DNA of 64,000 nt, taken from the NCBI GenBank assembly GCA_949361645.1, contig OX442418.1:13338689-13402688 (forward strand), written 5' to 3'. Both the position numbers and the translations under genes were made by a program. Below are positions 1 to 29,800 of the stretch, piece by piece; positions within the stretch are counted from its first letter, which is position 1; each line of letters begins with the position of its first letter. The notes under the pieces were generated by a model that searched no databases, was not told the DNA's origin, and saw nothing but the letters and a program-made list of their open reading frames with translations. The stretch comes from Spongilla lacustris (lineage: Eukaryota; Porifera; Demospongiae; Spongillida; Spongillidae).

Positions 1-87
1 ATACTGGTACATAATCCCCTCCAAGTTCGGAGGCATCGGCGACACATCATCATTGTACAGCCGGCCCGCGTGCTTACCGTAATACAT
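1..87 (-). CDS. 5' end of an unidentified gene (partial, runs off the window)
   Basis: An open frame of 29 codons starts with ATG (complement of 85-87) and reads without a stop to the window edge; it begins MYYGKHAGRLYNDD. I do not recognise the protein. Its start lies 65 bp from the BBS5 start in divergent orientation, which matches the head-to-head arrangement seen four more times in this window, so a real first exon is plausible. A GTAAG directly after the fourth codon means the first exon could instead be only a few codons long. Short length keeps confidence low. Confidence 0.35.
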   Translation of the reverse strand, partial: MYYGKHAGRLYNDDVSPMPPNLEGIMYQY

Positions 88-152
88 GTAAATAAATGAC
101 GCAACTCACGTGCCTTCTGCCCGCCTATTTAATTGAATTACACTCGTAAACA
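88..152. promoter_or_regulatory. Possible shared promoter between the left-edge ORF and BBS5
   Basis: 65 bp separate two divergent start codons. No TATA box or other element can be named; the call rests only on gene arrangement. Confidence 0.25.
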
Positions 153-2678
153 ATGCAAGTGTGGCAGGATAATGAGCTGCGTTTCGACTGCTCTGCGAGG
201 TCAGTTTATAAAAACAAAACTGTTTTAGTACGTCACGTAAATTGTATTTATTCAGTAATCTACAGCTGAGACCTGGTGAGGTAAGCTGGAATACACATAA
301 GCTCGCACAATACACGCACTAGAGGCACACACGTATACGGGCCGTAGACCACTAGAAGCACACATGTATACGGGCCGTAGACCCAGATGAATCTTCTTTG
401 TCTGTGCCAGGTTCTCATAGATCGTCTGACAGACGTGGAAGACACGAAGGGCAATGAAGGAGACAAAGGTGGGCGGGTCATGGGGTAGGTCACGTGTCAT
501 CTTCCTAACTTGCAGGTATACTAACACTAACAAACCTCAGGGTTATGTGGGTCTCCATGGTGAGAAGCTCAATCAATCTATGTGAGGGCATGACTGAAGT
601 GGTCTTCAAGCGATTGTTTGAAATGATCCTTCTTTGTAGCTATTGGCTTCAACACAATCTCTTCCATCAACACAAGGAGAACCCTCTCAGTGAGTGCTAC
701 CTGAGTCTGGGGATGAGGGTCACATGAGCCTGGGGATGAGGGTCACATGAGCCTGGGAGTGGCCTTAGATTAGACAACATACACCCCACACATACACCCC
801 ACACATACACCCCCCACATACACCCCACACATACACCCCACACATACACCCCACACATACACCCCACACATACACCCCACACATACACCTAATCACACAT
901 AACTTTTCCCCTCTTCTTTCCAGAAACTTAAAGGAGTAACTGAATCATTGCATCTTCTCACTAAATCCAAAAAGCAGCAGTTTGAGTATATCTTCACCAA
1001 CTTGGACCCCAATGTATGTGGGTGTGGCTGATGTGGGTGTGGCAATGATCACATGCACCACCTATCCTCTTCACCCACACAAGGTGGAGGGAAGTACCAG
1101 ACTATTTGCAACTGTAATGGCAGTTCACAGGTACTCAATAACACCTCATCACACACCACTAAGTACACCTCATCACACACCTCATCACTGGCAGGTCATA
1201 TGTGACTTCAAAGGCATATAGAGAGCTTAAGCTGAGGTCATCCATTTTGGAGGACAAACAACTCCGCCTACTTCCCCATGAGCAGCTCTATGACAAAGTG
1301 AGGGGTGGGCAAAGGTCTGGGCACTAGTAAGGCATTTACTGTAGTCTGGACCAGTTGAAGGGGGAGGAAGGGTAAGGGGAGGAAGGGTAAGGGGAGGAAG
1401 GGTAAGGGGAGGAAGGGTAAGGGGAGGCTGGGTAAGGGGGAGGAAGGGTAAGGGGAGGAAGGGTAAGGGGAGGAAGGGTAAGGGGGAGGAAGGGTAAGGG
1501 GAGGAAGGGTAAGGGGAGGAAGGGTAAGGGGAGGAAGGGTAAGGGGAGGAAGGGTAAGGGGAGGAAGGGTAAGGGGAGGAAGGGTAAGGGGAGGAAGGGT
1601 AAGGGGAGGAAGGGTAAGGGGAGGAGGAAGGGTAAGGGGGAGGAAGGGTAAGGGGAGGAGGAAGGGTAAGGGGGAGGAAGGGTAAGGAAAGGAAGGGTAA
1701 GGGGAGGAAGGGTATAGGTGTGAGGGAGGGAGGAAAGTGTTTACTGTTAGTAATGTACAGTGCTTTGGCAACTGTGTTACAACACTCCTCACAGATACAT
1801 GGTGTATGGAACCTGTGCAGTGATCAAGTAAGTGTATTAGAGGACTGATCTGGTCACCTCCCCATGTTGCCTGCCTACCCAGGGGACCGTGGGCGTTCTG
1901 TATGTGACCAATGTGAGAATTGTGTGGCACTGCATCGTGAATGAAATCTTCAACATTAGTTTCCCGTACCTTCAGATGGTAAGTCAGCTCAGAGTGAACT
2001 CTGAAGGCTTAAATGTGACCGTTTAAAAAACATCTCGCCCCTTTGTTCTTCACCAGAAGTCTGTGGATCTTCGCGACTCAAAGTTTGGCACAGCCATGGT
2101 GGTGGAGAGCACACAGGAAGTAAGGGGTGTGGCTGTATGCCCGTCTAACTCCTCCCCTTTTGGTTGTGCAGAGTGGTGGCTACATCCTTGGATTCAAGGT
2201 GGAACCTATGGAGAGACTGAGGGACGTGGTACAGCAGATACAGACAGTGCACCAGGTGTACAGCACCTCTCCCATATTTGGTGTGGACTTTGAATTTGAA
2301 GACCAGGTAAAGGGGGCGGAGCAGTCACACAGCATTACCATGGTAACATAATACAGATGCCAATGGACCTGCCCCCTGCACGTCCAGAACAGCCAGAGTA
2401 CTTGGAGGTGGTGACCCATAGGGATGCATTGGCAGTAAGCATGGGCGTGCCCACACCATGGGGGCATATGATGTGATGTGTGCCCCTCCCCCCTACAGGC
2501 TTACCTAGCTGATCCACACAAGGTTAGAATTGGTACATGCATGTGTGTTTATCTGCTCTTTCATATAAGTAATTCATAGGTGTCAGACAGAGATCCCATA
2601 TTCAGTTCTGAACTTGGACTGGCTGTGGAAAAACTTCCTGATGGCTACACCCTGAAGGAGCTTTGGGAGGTGTCTTGA
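153..2678 (+). CDS. BBS5: BBS5, BBSome subunit with two PH-like domains
   Basis: BBS5 is a core subunit of the BBSome, the coat complex that moves membrane proteins in and out of cilia; its PH-like domains bind phosphoinositides. Fifteen exons can be read: 153-199, 256-280, 411-468, 516-581, 640-689, 924-1013, 1084-1130, 1195-1297, 1795-1827, 1883-1978, 2057-2119, 2172-2306, 2357-2434, 2499-2522, 2580-2678. They sum to 1014 nt with phases that agree throughout, giving 337 aa against about 341 in human. Diagnostic blocks are [75 protein letters not shown] and the C-terminal [20 protein letters not shown]. Start at 153 aligns with the family N-terminus ([10 protein letters not shown]). The start of exon 7 could shift by 9 nt. 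The gene converges on DCTN2 with 141 bp between stops. A cilium gene fits an animal with ciliated or flagellated cells. Confidence 0.95.
776..888. repeat. Minisatellite in BBS5 intron, 13-bp unit
   Basis: About nine tandem copies of acacatacacccc with one variant unit, lying between exons 640-689 and 924-1013. The array ends about 35 bp before the acceptor of the next exon. Confidence 0.9.
1368..1715. repeat. Minisatellite in BBS5 intron, about 15-bp unit
   Basis: About 22 copies of a purine-rich unit ggggaggaagggtaa with 16- and 18-bp variants, in the intron between exons 1195-1297 and 1795-1827. In the sense direction each unit contains GGGTAAGG, which resembles a 5' splice site, although the real donor of that intron is AAA|GTGAGG. 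Confidence 0.9.
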
Positions 2679-2819
2679 CACCCCTTGAGGTGCTAATGAA
2701 GGTGTCAATTGACAATTTCAGATGTGTACCATTATACTGGCGGCAACATCACTTCTATTTATAGACTATCTCAGGTTTTATTCACACAAAAATTAAATAA
2801 AAAACACACTAAAGTGATG

Positions 2820-3367
2820 CTATTTCAAGGCATTGATTCTTGATTCCAGACTAGCTAGATTGACCTGTATTGTCGACAAGTTCTCTTGCAATGAACCTTG
2901 GACCTGACATCAAGAAATGAAAGTCTTAACAAAAATCCCAACTAATTGTGGTCATCAAGCCACACCCTGCAAATTTAGTAAGCCCCGCCTACCTGATTCA
3001 ACAAGCCTTGCAAATTAGTGATTTGCTTTTCCATCTCATCCTGGGCAGTCGCCATGTAAGAGACTGAACCAGCAAACTGGGCAGCTGTAAGGGGGTGCGG
3101 TACGGTGAGGGTAGCCAGGGGTTGGGAGGGTGTGATATGGTGAGGGGTTGGGAGGGTGTGGTATGGTGAGGGAATGGGAGGGTGTGGTATGGTGAGGGGA
3201 TGGGAGGGTGTGGTATGGCAAGGTGGGCGTACCTCTCTCGTGTAACTCCTTAAGAGTGTGGAGCCTGGCCACAAGCTCAGGTACCATTGGGGCAACAGTC
3301 CACAGCCTGGTAACAGTTTGAAGTGCATCAGAGACCTAAGGCAGAGCATCAAGACACAGGCCATGAT

Positions 3368-3421
<54 letters not shown>

Positions 3422-3425
3422 CCAT

Positions 3426-3480
<55 letters not shown>

Positions 3481-3595
3481 CCATAACAACACACACACAC
3501 ACACAGGCCATAACAGCACACACACAGGCCATGACAGCACACACACACACACACACAGGCCATGACAGCACACACACACACACACACAGGCCATA

Positions 3596-3673
<78 letters not shown>

Positions 3674-5543
3674 CCATAACAGCACACACACACACACAGG
3701 CCATGACAGCACACACACACACAGGCCATGACAGCCTAACAACACCTTTTTGTCATCCAATTTCGACTTTGCCTTTGTCTGAGCATCGTCCACAAGAGTG
3801 ATCAGTCTCTGATGGGAAGAGATACCCCTCCTAACTGGGGTGTGGGGGGGTGGGGGGGGGGTGGGAACACACCAGACATACCTGGACCTGAGAGCTAATG
3901 GCTTCCACATGGGGCAAGTCCAACAGAGCCACTTTGGCCTGAAGGTTCAATACTGCCGACTGCATATGGGCCGTATGGGGTGTTGTCACACATCACTATA
4001 GCAACAAAGCAACTCACAGAGATGTCCTTATGTTCTGCATCAAGTCCTCCTGCTACTGTGGACTACAGGCATAGAATGAAGACGGTAAAGCTTTCATGGT
4101 GTGTGGGAGGGGTGATGGCTTACAACAGAGGTATTCTTCCCAACCAACCCTTCTAGCAACCCTAGTCGTTGTTCTAGTTCACTCATCTAAGGGACAGACA
4201 CAACATCTGCTGGCACCGATATAGGGGGGTGTGTGACACTAACCTTTGACAAATTGGCAAATTTTCCAGTCTCTGTACGTGTGTAAACTTCATACAACAA
4301 GGAGTCTGTTTGTTGAGGCGAGGCAACTGCTTGAGGATTGAGAGCCTCCAACTGAACTTTGAGGTCCCTGGATACCAGTGATTAGTTACATCAGCCACAC
4401 ATGGGACCATCTCTCCCTCCCTGGTGAGGGACTACCCCCATGCTTCCCTCCCTGGTGAGGGACTACCCCCGTGTCTCCCTCCCTGGCCTCCCTGGTGAGG
4501 GACTACCCCCGTGTCTCCCTCCCTGGTCTCCCTGGTGAGGGACTACCCCCATGCTTCCCTGGTAGAAGCTTCACCTCACCCCTAAGAGAGGCTATCTCTC
4601 CTCTATTAAGGGAGTCCCCCTTCCCCAAAACATCTCCCTTCTCAACTCACCGCAGCAACACTGATTGGAAGGACTGCTGAGTGGATGACAGCAAGGGAAC
4701 TGAAAGTGGCTGGTCCATCTGTAGGCTAAGAAGCTGCTTCTGAAGTTGCTGCACCTGGTCGCAAATGTGTTATGGTTAAACGAACGTCCTAGATGCAAAG
4801 AGAAGACTCACGTCCTCAGCCACATCGGTGAGGGGCACACCAAGAAGCCTCTCTGCGGCCGTGTGGTCATTCTTTATCTTCTGCACATCAGAGATCAGCT
4901 CCGTCACCTCCTGCTTAAGGCGATGGTACCTCTGCATTAAAGTCTCGGGCTCCCTGCACACTGAAATCTGAATGTTTGACAAGAAAGGTGTGGGAAAGGG
5001 GTGGAGGAGAAAGGAGGGAAGAGATGTGGGGGAGGAGTGAGGGGGAGGAGAGGAGGCAAGAGGAGGGGAAAGGTATGGAGGAGTGAGGGGAGGAGAGAGG
5101 GTGAACATACCACTTCTATATCTTCTGGTTCCACTTTGTATCCGCATTGCTGTGGTCGACCGAGCCGTGAGAAGTCTTTACGGATAGAAAAGAAAGTAAC
5201 ACTCCAAATAATGCACTATAGCTCACCAGTGGCTGTGGCGTCAACAGATTTTCCTTTGAATTTGTTGTAAGACGAGCGCATGCTAGCGTCCAGTACGTCC
5301 ACTGTGCCAGACTTGCTGTCATCCTTGTGCGATATACGGCCTTACTGTAATAATCATGTTCCCCCTGGCGCTACAAACCTCAAAACAAACGTCCTCCTCC
5401 GGGACATCGTCCGTCTCGAATATCTCCTGGTCAAGTGTCTGCTCTCGATCATGAAAGATAACACACACACACGCAAACATCAATTGCGTTAATCAGCCGT
5501 ACATCACTATTAAACTTACGAACTGTTTGCTTCCCTTAGACAT
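2820..5543 (-). CDS. DCTN2: Dynactin subunit 2 (dynamitin, p50)
   Basis: Dynamitin forms the shoulder of dynactin, the adaptor that links cytoplasmic dynein to cargo. About fourteen exons read on the minus strand from MSKGSKQF (5520-5543) to a last exon at 2820-2903 encoding SLQENLSTIQVNLASLESRI and a TAG stop. Matching blocks in order: IFETDDVPEED, SSYNKFKGKSV, QRYHRLKQEVTELISDVQKI (4812 to about 4965), VQQLQKQLLSLQ (near 4700-4755), YEVYTRTETGKFANLSK, SELEQRLGLLEGLVG, NLQAKVALLDLPHVEAISSQ (3883-3960), LWTVAPMVPELVARLHTLKE and DEMEKQITNLQGLLNQ. Like the family it is almost entirely coiled coil. Exon 2/3 phasing works only with a donor at GTAGCG, so that junction is tentative. Introns hold CA and pyrimidine repeats. 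It is divergent from KIF5, so two opposite-direction microtubule transport components share one promoter interval. Confidence 0.93.
3098..3230. repeat. Minisatellite in DCTN2 intron
   Basis: About five copies of a 24-27 bp unit built on gggagggtgtggtatggtga; on the sense (minus) strand it is pyrimidine-rich and leads into the acceptor of the exon ending near 3087. Confidence 0.8.
3369..3736. repeat. Compound CA microsatellite in DCTN2 intron
   Basis: Runs of (CA)n are separated by a recurring spacer caggccat(g/a)a(c/t)agca. The spacer makes this a higher-order array of at least nine CA blocks rather than one microsatellite. Cysteine/valine- and histidine/threonine-rich reading frames here are artefacts of the repeat. 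Confidence 0.95.
4410..4560. repeat. Minisatellite in DCTN2 intron (ctccctggtgagggactaccc unit)
   Basis: Four to five imperfect copies of a 33-43 bp unit containing the block ggtgagggactaccccc; the copies differ by insertion of an extra ctccctggc segment. Confidence 0.8.
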
Positions 5544-5705
5544 TATCCACGGTCTCACGTGATTACAACTTTCCCATGCTAATTATGTCGTTCATTGTAA
5601 TACAGGTCAGGTTATAGCGTAACCTACAGTTCCGACTGCCTGTGCAGTGCCTGTACGAGTAATACACGGACCAAGCCAGGCTGGTGTGTGTGGATAGATA
5701 AAGCT
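5544..5705. promoter_or_regulatory. Divergent promoter interval DCTN2 / KIF5
   Basis: 162 bp separate the DCTN2 and KIF5 start codons and must hold both 5' untranslated regions and promoters. No TATA box is evident. The inference rests on arrangement. Confidence 0.5.
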
Positions 5706-23136
<17,431 letters not shown>

Positions 23137-23371
23137 TCTTAATGACACAGATGTATAAAATCTTATTTGTGACAGCTCATTATTGACAGTTGCAATTTTA
23201 CACACCATTTCATTTCTTGGAGCCACTTGTGCTGGCTATGTGACTGCAGGTGTACATGAATATTGTAAAATATATTTCACACAGCAACACAACATACAAC
23301 ATATGAGACAAGAAAATGAAGTCACGGTTTAGAAACACAGAATTCATCTTGTGTGATGTGGAGGCTAAGGG
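23137..23371. other. Convergent 3' intergenic region KIF5 / adaptor
   Basis: 235 bp between two stop codons. It must hold both 3' untranslated regions; nothing else was recognised. Confidence 0.6.
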
Positions 23372-25421
23372 TCAGTGTTGTTTTGCACCTTTGAGAGAGT
23401 TAGCAGACCTGGGTGGTGCTGCAGGCCCATTATTTGTGGATGTGGTGTTTGAAGCACTCTGTATTTGCCTTCGTAGCTGCCTCTGCTGCAGGAATGTGTG
23501 TCCTCTCTCGGCAGTGGGCTGTATGTTCACACTGAGAGCATTCACATTACCTATGGAGGTACTCTGTTTCATTGATCTCGGAGGTGCCGGAGAACTGGTA
23601 CGTGGAGAACCGGCTCGTGGGGAACTGGTACGTGGAGAACTGGCTTGTGGGGAAGTGACTGGTGGTGAAGCAACACGTGGAGAAGTTGCTCGTGGCGGAG
23701 ACTCAAAGGCATCAGAGAAGATGTTAGAGTCCAAACCATCGACCGAGTTGTGCGATGAGGCCGTACTCCCGAGGCTGTTGTGGTGCAGATCTGAGAGTGT
23801 TGTGCGACGGCCTAACACACTGGTAACGTTTGTAGCGCTGACAGACTTGTGCCTGCCCCTCCCCCAGGCATCCAGTGACATGGGCCCTGATGCTGAAGGC
23901 TGACTGGCGGTCCTCATGGTAGTGGTAGTGACAGGTGATGGGGGTGGAGGAGTGTCCGAGGAAGCACAACTTGGGTGGTAATGGCTTAGCCCAGAGTGAA
24001 GGATTCTTGCCCGGGAGGTCGTGGGGAACTCTTCGCAGCCGTAGTGATCTCTTGAGATGAAAGAGATGTCCATGGACTCTTGGCTCTCAGCCTCTTCCAG
24101 TATGAGAAACACACCTGTATGCTGCTCTATGGAAACCTTCAGCTCCCTTGTGATGTGTTGGGCCATTTCTGTCCCAGAAGGTACCACAAAGAAGACAAAC
24201 TCGTCAGGGCGGTGGTCTTTGCATGTTTCAAACCACACTATGTCAACTCCTGCTTTAAGCTTGCATCCAAGCCGTCTGATAAGGTTGTAAGCTATCTGGA
24301 AGATTATGGTACCGCCCTCCGGAGAAAGTACCACCACGGAGGCTGGGGAGGAGAGGTTGAGAAGTCCCTCACTCTGGGAGATGAGTGGTTGGTGTGGAAT
24401 GGTGACGTGATGTACGCGTTCTGCTAGGTAAAAACAGAAGCCAAATGCACAGGGTTCAATTATATGCAAAGTAGCCATACAAAGGATTACTAATGGCCAG
24501 CATTTAAACTTCACCACCACCCCAAGCAAGGGTAGCACAAAATATTGGCCCAATAAGCAGAAGGCAGCAGGAGCAATTAAAGTAATGCCCATCAACCCCC
24601 CCCCCCCCCCAGGGACCTTTGGGGTGTCCCCCTGCCCAACAACCATACCCTCTTGAAATATGGTTTTACACGTACCTTGTCCACAGTGTTCACTCAGCTT
24701 AGCCAACCAGATCCCCTTAGTGGTCTGGTCTGAGGCACGGAGTATGTACTTGCGATCCTGCGTCTCTATGGCGAATACAAATTGCTTGGTACCCACTTTT
24801 ACATTCGGTCTAATGCCCCTAAAGTTCTGCAGGCTGAGTACCCCTTTCTTTTCGCGCTTTGTCTTGTCGGCATAGTAAACAAGAACTACAGAGCTGGGAT
24901 CAAACTGTATGAGTGGAAGGAGGAGGAGGAGTGGGAGGACAATGGGATAAGACAGGAATGCCATCGGACAGTAACTGGGTGTAGCGCAACTGCAAGAATA
25001 TACGTACCCTGTCTGCTCTTGCCAGGACGAACCATCGCTTCTTCCAGCTCTGCAAGGGACAAATAATATTTAATCAAATACAGTACGAAAATGCGTATGC
25101 AAAATAAAATAAGAAACAGCGGGTGGAACGCTCCACATGACTTGTGCTGCACATTTAGCTCATGAACGAAATATTGCGCTTTAGTATGTCATGGGCAAAG
25201 ACGCAAAACACATAACGCACGTACGCACACACACAGTAACATGCATAACGCGCACACATGCACAGCAACACACAAACGCACGCACATGTACAAGCCACAC
25301 ACGCTCTCACGGAAAACGTCCGTACCACAAAAAGCTTCTCCAGAGGGGAAGTCTTGTTGAGGTAGCTTTCAAAGAGTATCTCTGGAGGATTAACGATTGG
25401 ACTAGACGACGGAGACGCCAT
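23372..25421 (-). CDS. PH + PTB docking adaptor, DOK/IRS-like
   Basis: Four exons, 25326-25421, 25008-25049, 24676-24904 and 23372-24420, join in phase to 471 aa. Residues about 33-125 form a PH domain: SWKKRWFVLARADR, LVYYADKTKREKKGVLSLQ, and the closing helix TTKGIWLAKLSEHCG with its conserved Trp. Residues about 127-240 resemble an IRS-type PTB domain, with IAYNLIRRLGCKL aligning with the WPYTLLRRYG segment of DOK proteins and DEFVFFVVPSGTEMAQHI with the last strand and helix. The remaining half is Ser/Pro-rich with a run of SPRTSSPRAGSP-type repeats and is probably disordered. PH, PTB and tail order and the length (human DOK1 481 aa) suggest a membrane-recruited substrate or adaptor of tyrosine kinases. 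FRS2 lacks the PH domain; IRS is much longer. Exact subfamily is uncertain. Confidence 0.75.
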
Positions 25422-25528
25422 GATCTACTGCAATTGTAATTTCTAAGCACCTAACAAAAAAAAGGGTGTATTATTTATTAAATGCGCTTCTAAGTATTAT
25501 GACGTAACGCTGTGGCGGGAACAAAAGG
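25422..25528. promoter_or_regulatory. Divergent promoter interval adaptor / RPA3
   Basis: 107 bp between two start codons in opposite orientation, including a run of A (aaaaaaaag). Confidence 0.5.
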
Positions 25529-26039
25529 ATGGAAACGTCTGCTGCAAAGCCCCGTGTGAATGGATCTATGCTACCGAAACATATTGGCCACTCCGTTTCC
25601 TTGGTGGGAAAGAACTTGGGCGTGAGTTAGTAAAGGCTCTATTTCTTTTGTGTAATAAGGTTTCACTATAAATAGTTCAAATCTCCAACTGTGCTTCAGT
25701 TGGAGGCGAGCGACAAAGGAAAAGTACACGTTCAGTTTCAGCAGCCACAGGTATGGAAAGAATACTTTTCGGTCATATTAATAGTTTGGTTGTTGCGCCA
25801 CTTTAGCGAGATCCACTTAGCCCGTTTGTTGAGGTCTTAGGACTGGTACAGCAAGACTGCTCAATTGCTGCTGAAAGAATAGTGAACTACGGCTCCGACT
25901 TCGGTTAGTGATCAAACCGGAGGGCTACGTACCATTCGACAAATTTAGACCTTTTCTCTGCGCAGATATGGACACTTACAACGACGTCATCACTCTTTGC
26001 ACGCAGTTTCCCGCCCAGTTTCCAACGCTACTCCAGTAA
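25529..26039 (+). CDS. RPA3: Replication protein A 14 kDa subunit
   Basis: RPA3 is the small OB-fold subunit of the single-stranded DNA binding trimer used in replication and repair. Four exons, 25529-25621, 25700-25750, 25807-25903 and 25966-26039, sum to 315 nt and give 104 aa (human 121). Matching features are PRVNGSMLPKHIGHSVSLVG (human [22 protein letters not shown]), DPLSPFVEVLGLVQ (human EPLDEEISGIVEVVGRV) and the terminal helix TLCTQFPAQFPTLLQ (human IIHDFPQFYPL). The protein is slightly shorter than usual in the first OB strands. The ATG chosen is the first in frame after the short divergent promoter. It converges on MIOS. Confidence 0.88.
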
Positions 26040-26269
26040 CCAAGGCGATACATGTACTGGACTGAAAACTGACGCATGCACTGGAGACAAGTATAGACTC
26101 ATGTCAATTCAAATATAAGACAATGCATCCTCTATTTTTGGCCATCTCTAAACGCTTTTGAGAGGGGGAAGGGCTCTTGCTGCTCTGATTGGATAAACTT
26201 TCTCCAACACGCACAGATAAGAGTATTTAAATTGACATGCAGAAAATACTAATAGTTAAAAGTCCATCT

Positions 26270-26855
26270 TCAGCAGCTGTCCAAAGCGAAGCAGTGGCAG
26301 TTACACCCTGTGACAGGACATTCAGTGTGGGTGCTAAGCAGGAAGGCCACAGTATTACAATGCACAGAGGGGAAGCAGGGGGGAGGGGTTTACCTAAACC
26401 ACTGGTCTATGTGGGCGGCATGCCCACCATGGCGACAGCTCTGGCACCATGTGAACCATTGGCCAAACTGATTTGTGACACTTTTTGAGGCAGCTGGAGC
26501 ACAAGAGAAGAGATTCTAACTAAAGCCCAACAACACCGGGCTCTTTGCCTCACCTGTTGTGGCAACCATGTTCACAAGACACAGGGCACAGCGTGGGAGG
26601 GGCTTTCGACAGCCGGGACAGCTGGTCACCTGTGTGAGTAGGTACATCACAAATGGAGTTGTGACTAACAGCTGCCCCTCTAACCTTTCTTCCAGCCGCC
26701 CCAACACTATGACCCATCCGGGGCCGGTCTGCAAATATGAACAGAGAATGTTAAAATCCATGTCTAAATGGCCAATTAAAGGTGTCGTCTTGTGTAGATA
26801 GAGACTGGGGTGGGGTCAACTTGTTCTTCAAAGTGCTATCCCATAAGCCAAACAC

Positions 26856-26886
<31 letters not shown>

Positions 26887-29800
26887 TGTATGTATGTATG
26901 TATGTATGTATGTATGTATGTATGTATGTATGTATGTATGTATGTATGTATGTATGTATGTATGTATGTATGTATGTATGTATGTATGTATGTATGTATG
27001 TATGTATGTACGTATGTACGTACGTACGTATGTACGTATGTATGTACGTACGTATGTATGTATGTACGTATGTATGCATGTGTTATGTATGTACGTATGT
27101 GTGTGTATGTGTGTGTTGTGTATGTATGTATGTACGTATGTGTGTGTGTATGTGTGTGTGTATGTGTGTGTGTATGTGTGTATGTGTGTGTGTGTGTGCA
27201 TGTTTTCATATGTACGTACATACATACCTTGACTGGAATCCATTATCAGAGATTTTCCGCAGAAGTTGCACACAACAGACGCTTGCTTTGGTGGTTTCAA
27301 GCCAGGGTCTCTTTTCTTGGCTTCTCCTTCAAAATGTGCTCTATTAGTAGTGATGTAATGGTGATGTAATACAAAAGAACACATACAAGTGCATACCTAT
27401 ATGACCACAGCTGCCATTGGTCGAGTAGGTCCTTGTACCTAGGGGGCGTGGTTGGCACAGTGATGTCATCAATAAAACAGATGTTCTTACCCTTGAAGCC
27501 AACTGCCAACAGCTTTGACTTTTATCATGGCAGGCAGGATCTGCCCAGCAACCAGACAGGCCGTTTGCACATCACCTGTCTGTGACCAAATGGAAGATTG
27601 TGTAATGAATCCATCATTGACAGCCCCTCCCATCATTGATGGCCCCTCCCATCATGAAAGCCCCTCCCATCATGACAACCCCTCCCATCATGACAGCCCC
27701 TCCCATCATGACAGCCCCTCCCATCATTGACAGCCCCTCCCATCATGAAAGCCCCTCTCTCTGCCATCTCACTACATGCATGTCAATGAGTTTCTACAAC
27801 TTTTTAACAGAGTTTCTACAACTTTAACAGGAAAAACCAATTTCTCCACAATATTCTAGGAGATACAGTAAGCATAGTAATGCTTTCAATAAAAAAAACC
27901 CATGCTTCAATAGGTAGGCACAGCTAAGTGTAGGCACAGCTAAGTGTAGGCACAGCTAAGTGTAGGCACAGCTAAGTGTAGGCACAGCTAAGTGTAGGCA
28001 CAGCTAAGTGCAGGCACAGCTAAGTGTAGGCACAGCTAAGTGTAGGCACAGCTAAGTGCAGGCACAGCTAAGTGCAGGCACAGCTAAGTGTAGGCACAGC
28101 TAAGTGTAGGCACAGCTAAGTGCAGGCACAGCTAAGTGTAGGCACAGCTAAGTGTAGGCACAGCTAAGTGTAGGCACAGCTAAGTGCAGGCACAGCTAAG
28201 TGCAGGCACAGCTAAGTGCAGGCCATGACATCTTGGACTGCATGTAGATTGTGTGGTTCATGACATAATTCAGTAAATTACTAAATCTTGATACTGAAGC
28301 TGGTCAAGTCTGGTCCCCCCTCCCTCATCCCTCCCCTCATGAGGAGAATGAAGGGGGGTTTCAAAGAAAGGGTTGGTGGGCACAACTCACCAGGTTGACA
28401 TAGTTGGTCAGTAAGGTCACTCCATCTTCATCAGGCAGTCCAGTCAAAAATAAACCATTGATGTTTCCATGAGCAATTAATGACTTGGCCAATTCTGTTA
28501 TGTATGCCATCAGCTGTTACAGAGCAAGGTCCCCACACCAATGGGTGGGCATTAATAAGGACTACTAACCCTAACCATAATATATAATAAATAGTTGTGG
28601 ACACCTTCCACAATAGATAATTGCCATTTTCTTAGGTAGTAACAAACTATAATTTTGCACATCCGGCCAGAAGCAGCCACAGCGATATGAACAAATCAAG
28701 TTCAAAGCTTGAGCCTTTGCTATCGCATTCTCCTGATCTTACACTGGAAGGGCCTCTGTAGACCATTATCCTGAAAGTTGCGAGAAAATTTCCACTAGTT
28801 ATCATGGCAACTATCTACCGTGGAAGGGGTCCATAAAACAGTGTGGAAGGATAAGGTGGAGCCTGGGGAGGAGAGTACGGTGGAGTGAATCTGGGGAACA
28901 GGGGAAAGTGGTACTCTGGGGAGGAGGGAAAGGTACATGTACCACATTACATGCCCACATCAAAATGTGTCATGTAATCACAACTCAGTGACAAGCAATG
29001 GGATTATCAGTAGTCACATGACAGACATGTGTGACAAGGTGGTCACATGACAGTGACATGTGTGATGAGGTGGTCACATGACAATACCTGGGCATCATCC
29101 AAGTACATGCAAGCAAATGCCACACAGTCTTGATAAGACATATCTGCTTGGTCCATACGCTGGAAGCAATAGAAAAAGCAGAGGGGGGAGAGGGGAAAGA
29201 AGGGAGGAGGAGGGAGAGGGGGAGAGGGGAAAGAAGGGAGGGAACATGTTCAAACAAATGCACTATCCTGGCCATAGCATAGCAAAGGACTAGTACAGCA
29301 TAGCAGACCCTCGCGTGGACAGAGGGTATGGAAGGTTGGCCTATTCTCAAGTCGTGTCGATTAGTTCATTAAAAAATATTACAGCAGGAGGAATGCAATT
29401 TTATGTACTCCTAACGTAGTAAGTTTTTTTTAACTAATCCGTACGACTTGAGAATAGGCGACCTACCAGACCCTCTGTCCATGTGACAAAGGGCCTATTA
29501 CATCAAACAGAACTCATACACTGGACCAGTTACACACTGTATAGGGGTTTTAATATGGCGCCAAAGGCACCTCTGAATTTGACACGTTTAGTGCAAAGTA
29601 GTGCAATCTTTCAACACTGAGGTGTTTCCCAGGTACAATTTGACACCAGATTCTTCGGACTCCCCCCCCCCCCCCTCCCCCCCCCCCCCCCCCCCCCCGT
29701 GGAAACATGGGTCAGGAGTGCACTAATACTATAATTTTCCTTAATTCTTTTATGCCTTCAGCACGCCAGTATAGGAAGCCTAGCTGCTGGATTATTCTAC

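Noticed and set aside
3258..3801. His/Thr-rich and Cys/Val-rich proteins
   Set aside because: Translations of CA/TG microsatellites within the DCTN2 intron; the same applies to TG- and TATG-rich frames near 6100, 27000, 33300, 37300 and 40900.
27912..28222. Possible CRISPR-like array (regular 16-bp units)
   Set aside because: Units are contiguous with no unique spacers, and the genome is eukaryotic; it is a minisatellite.
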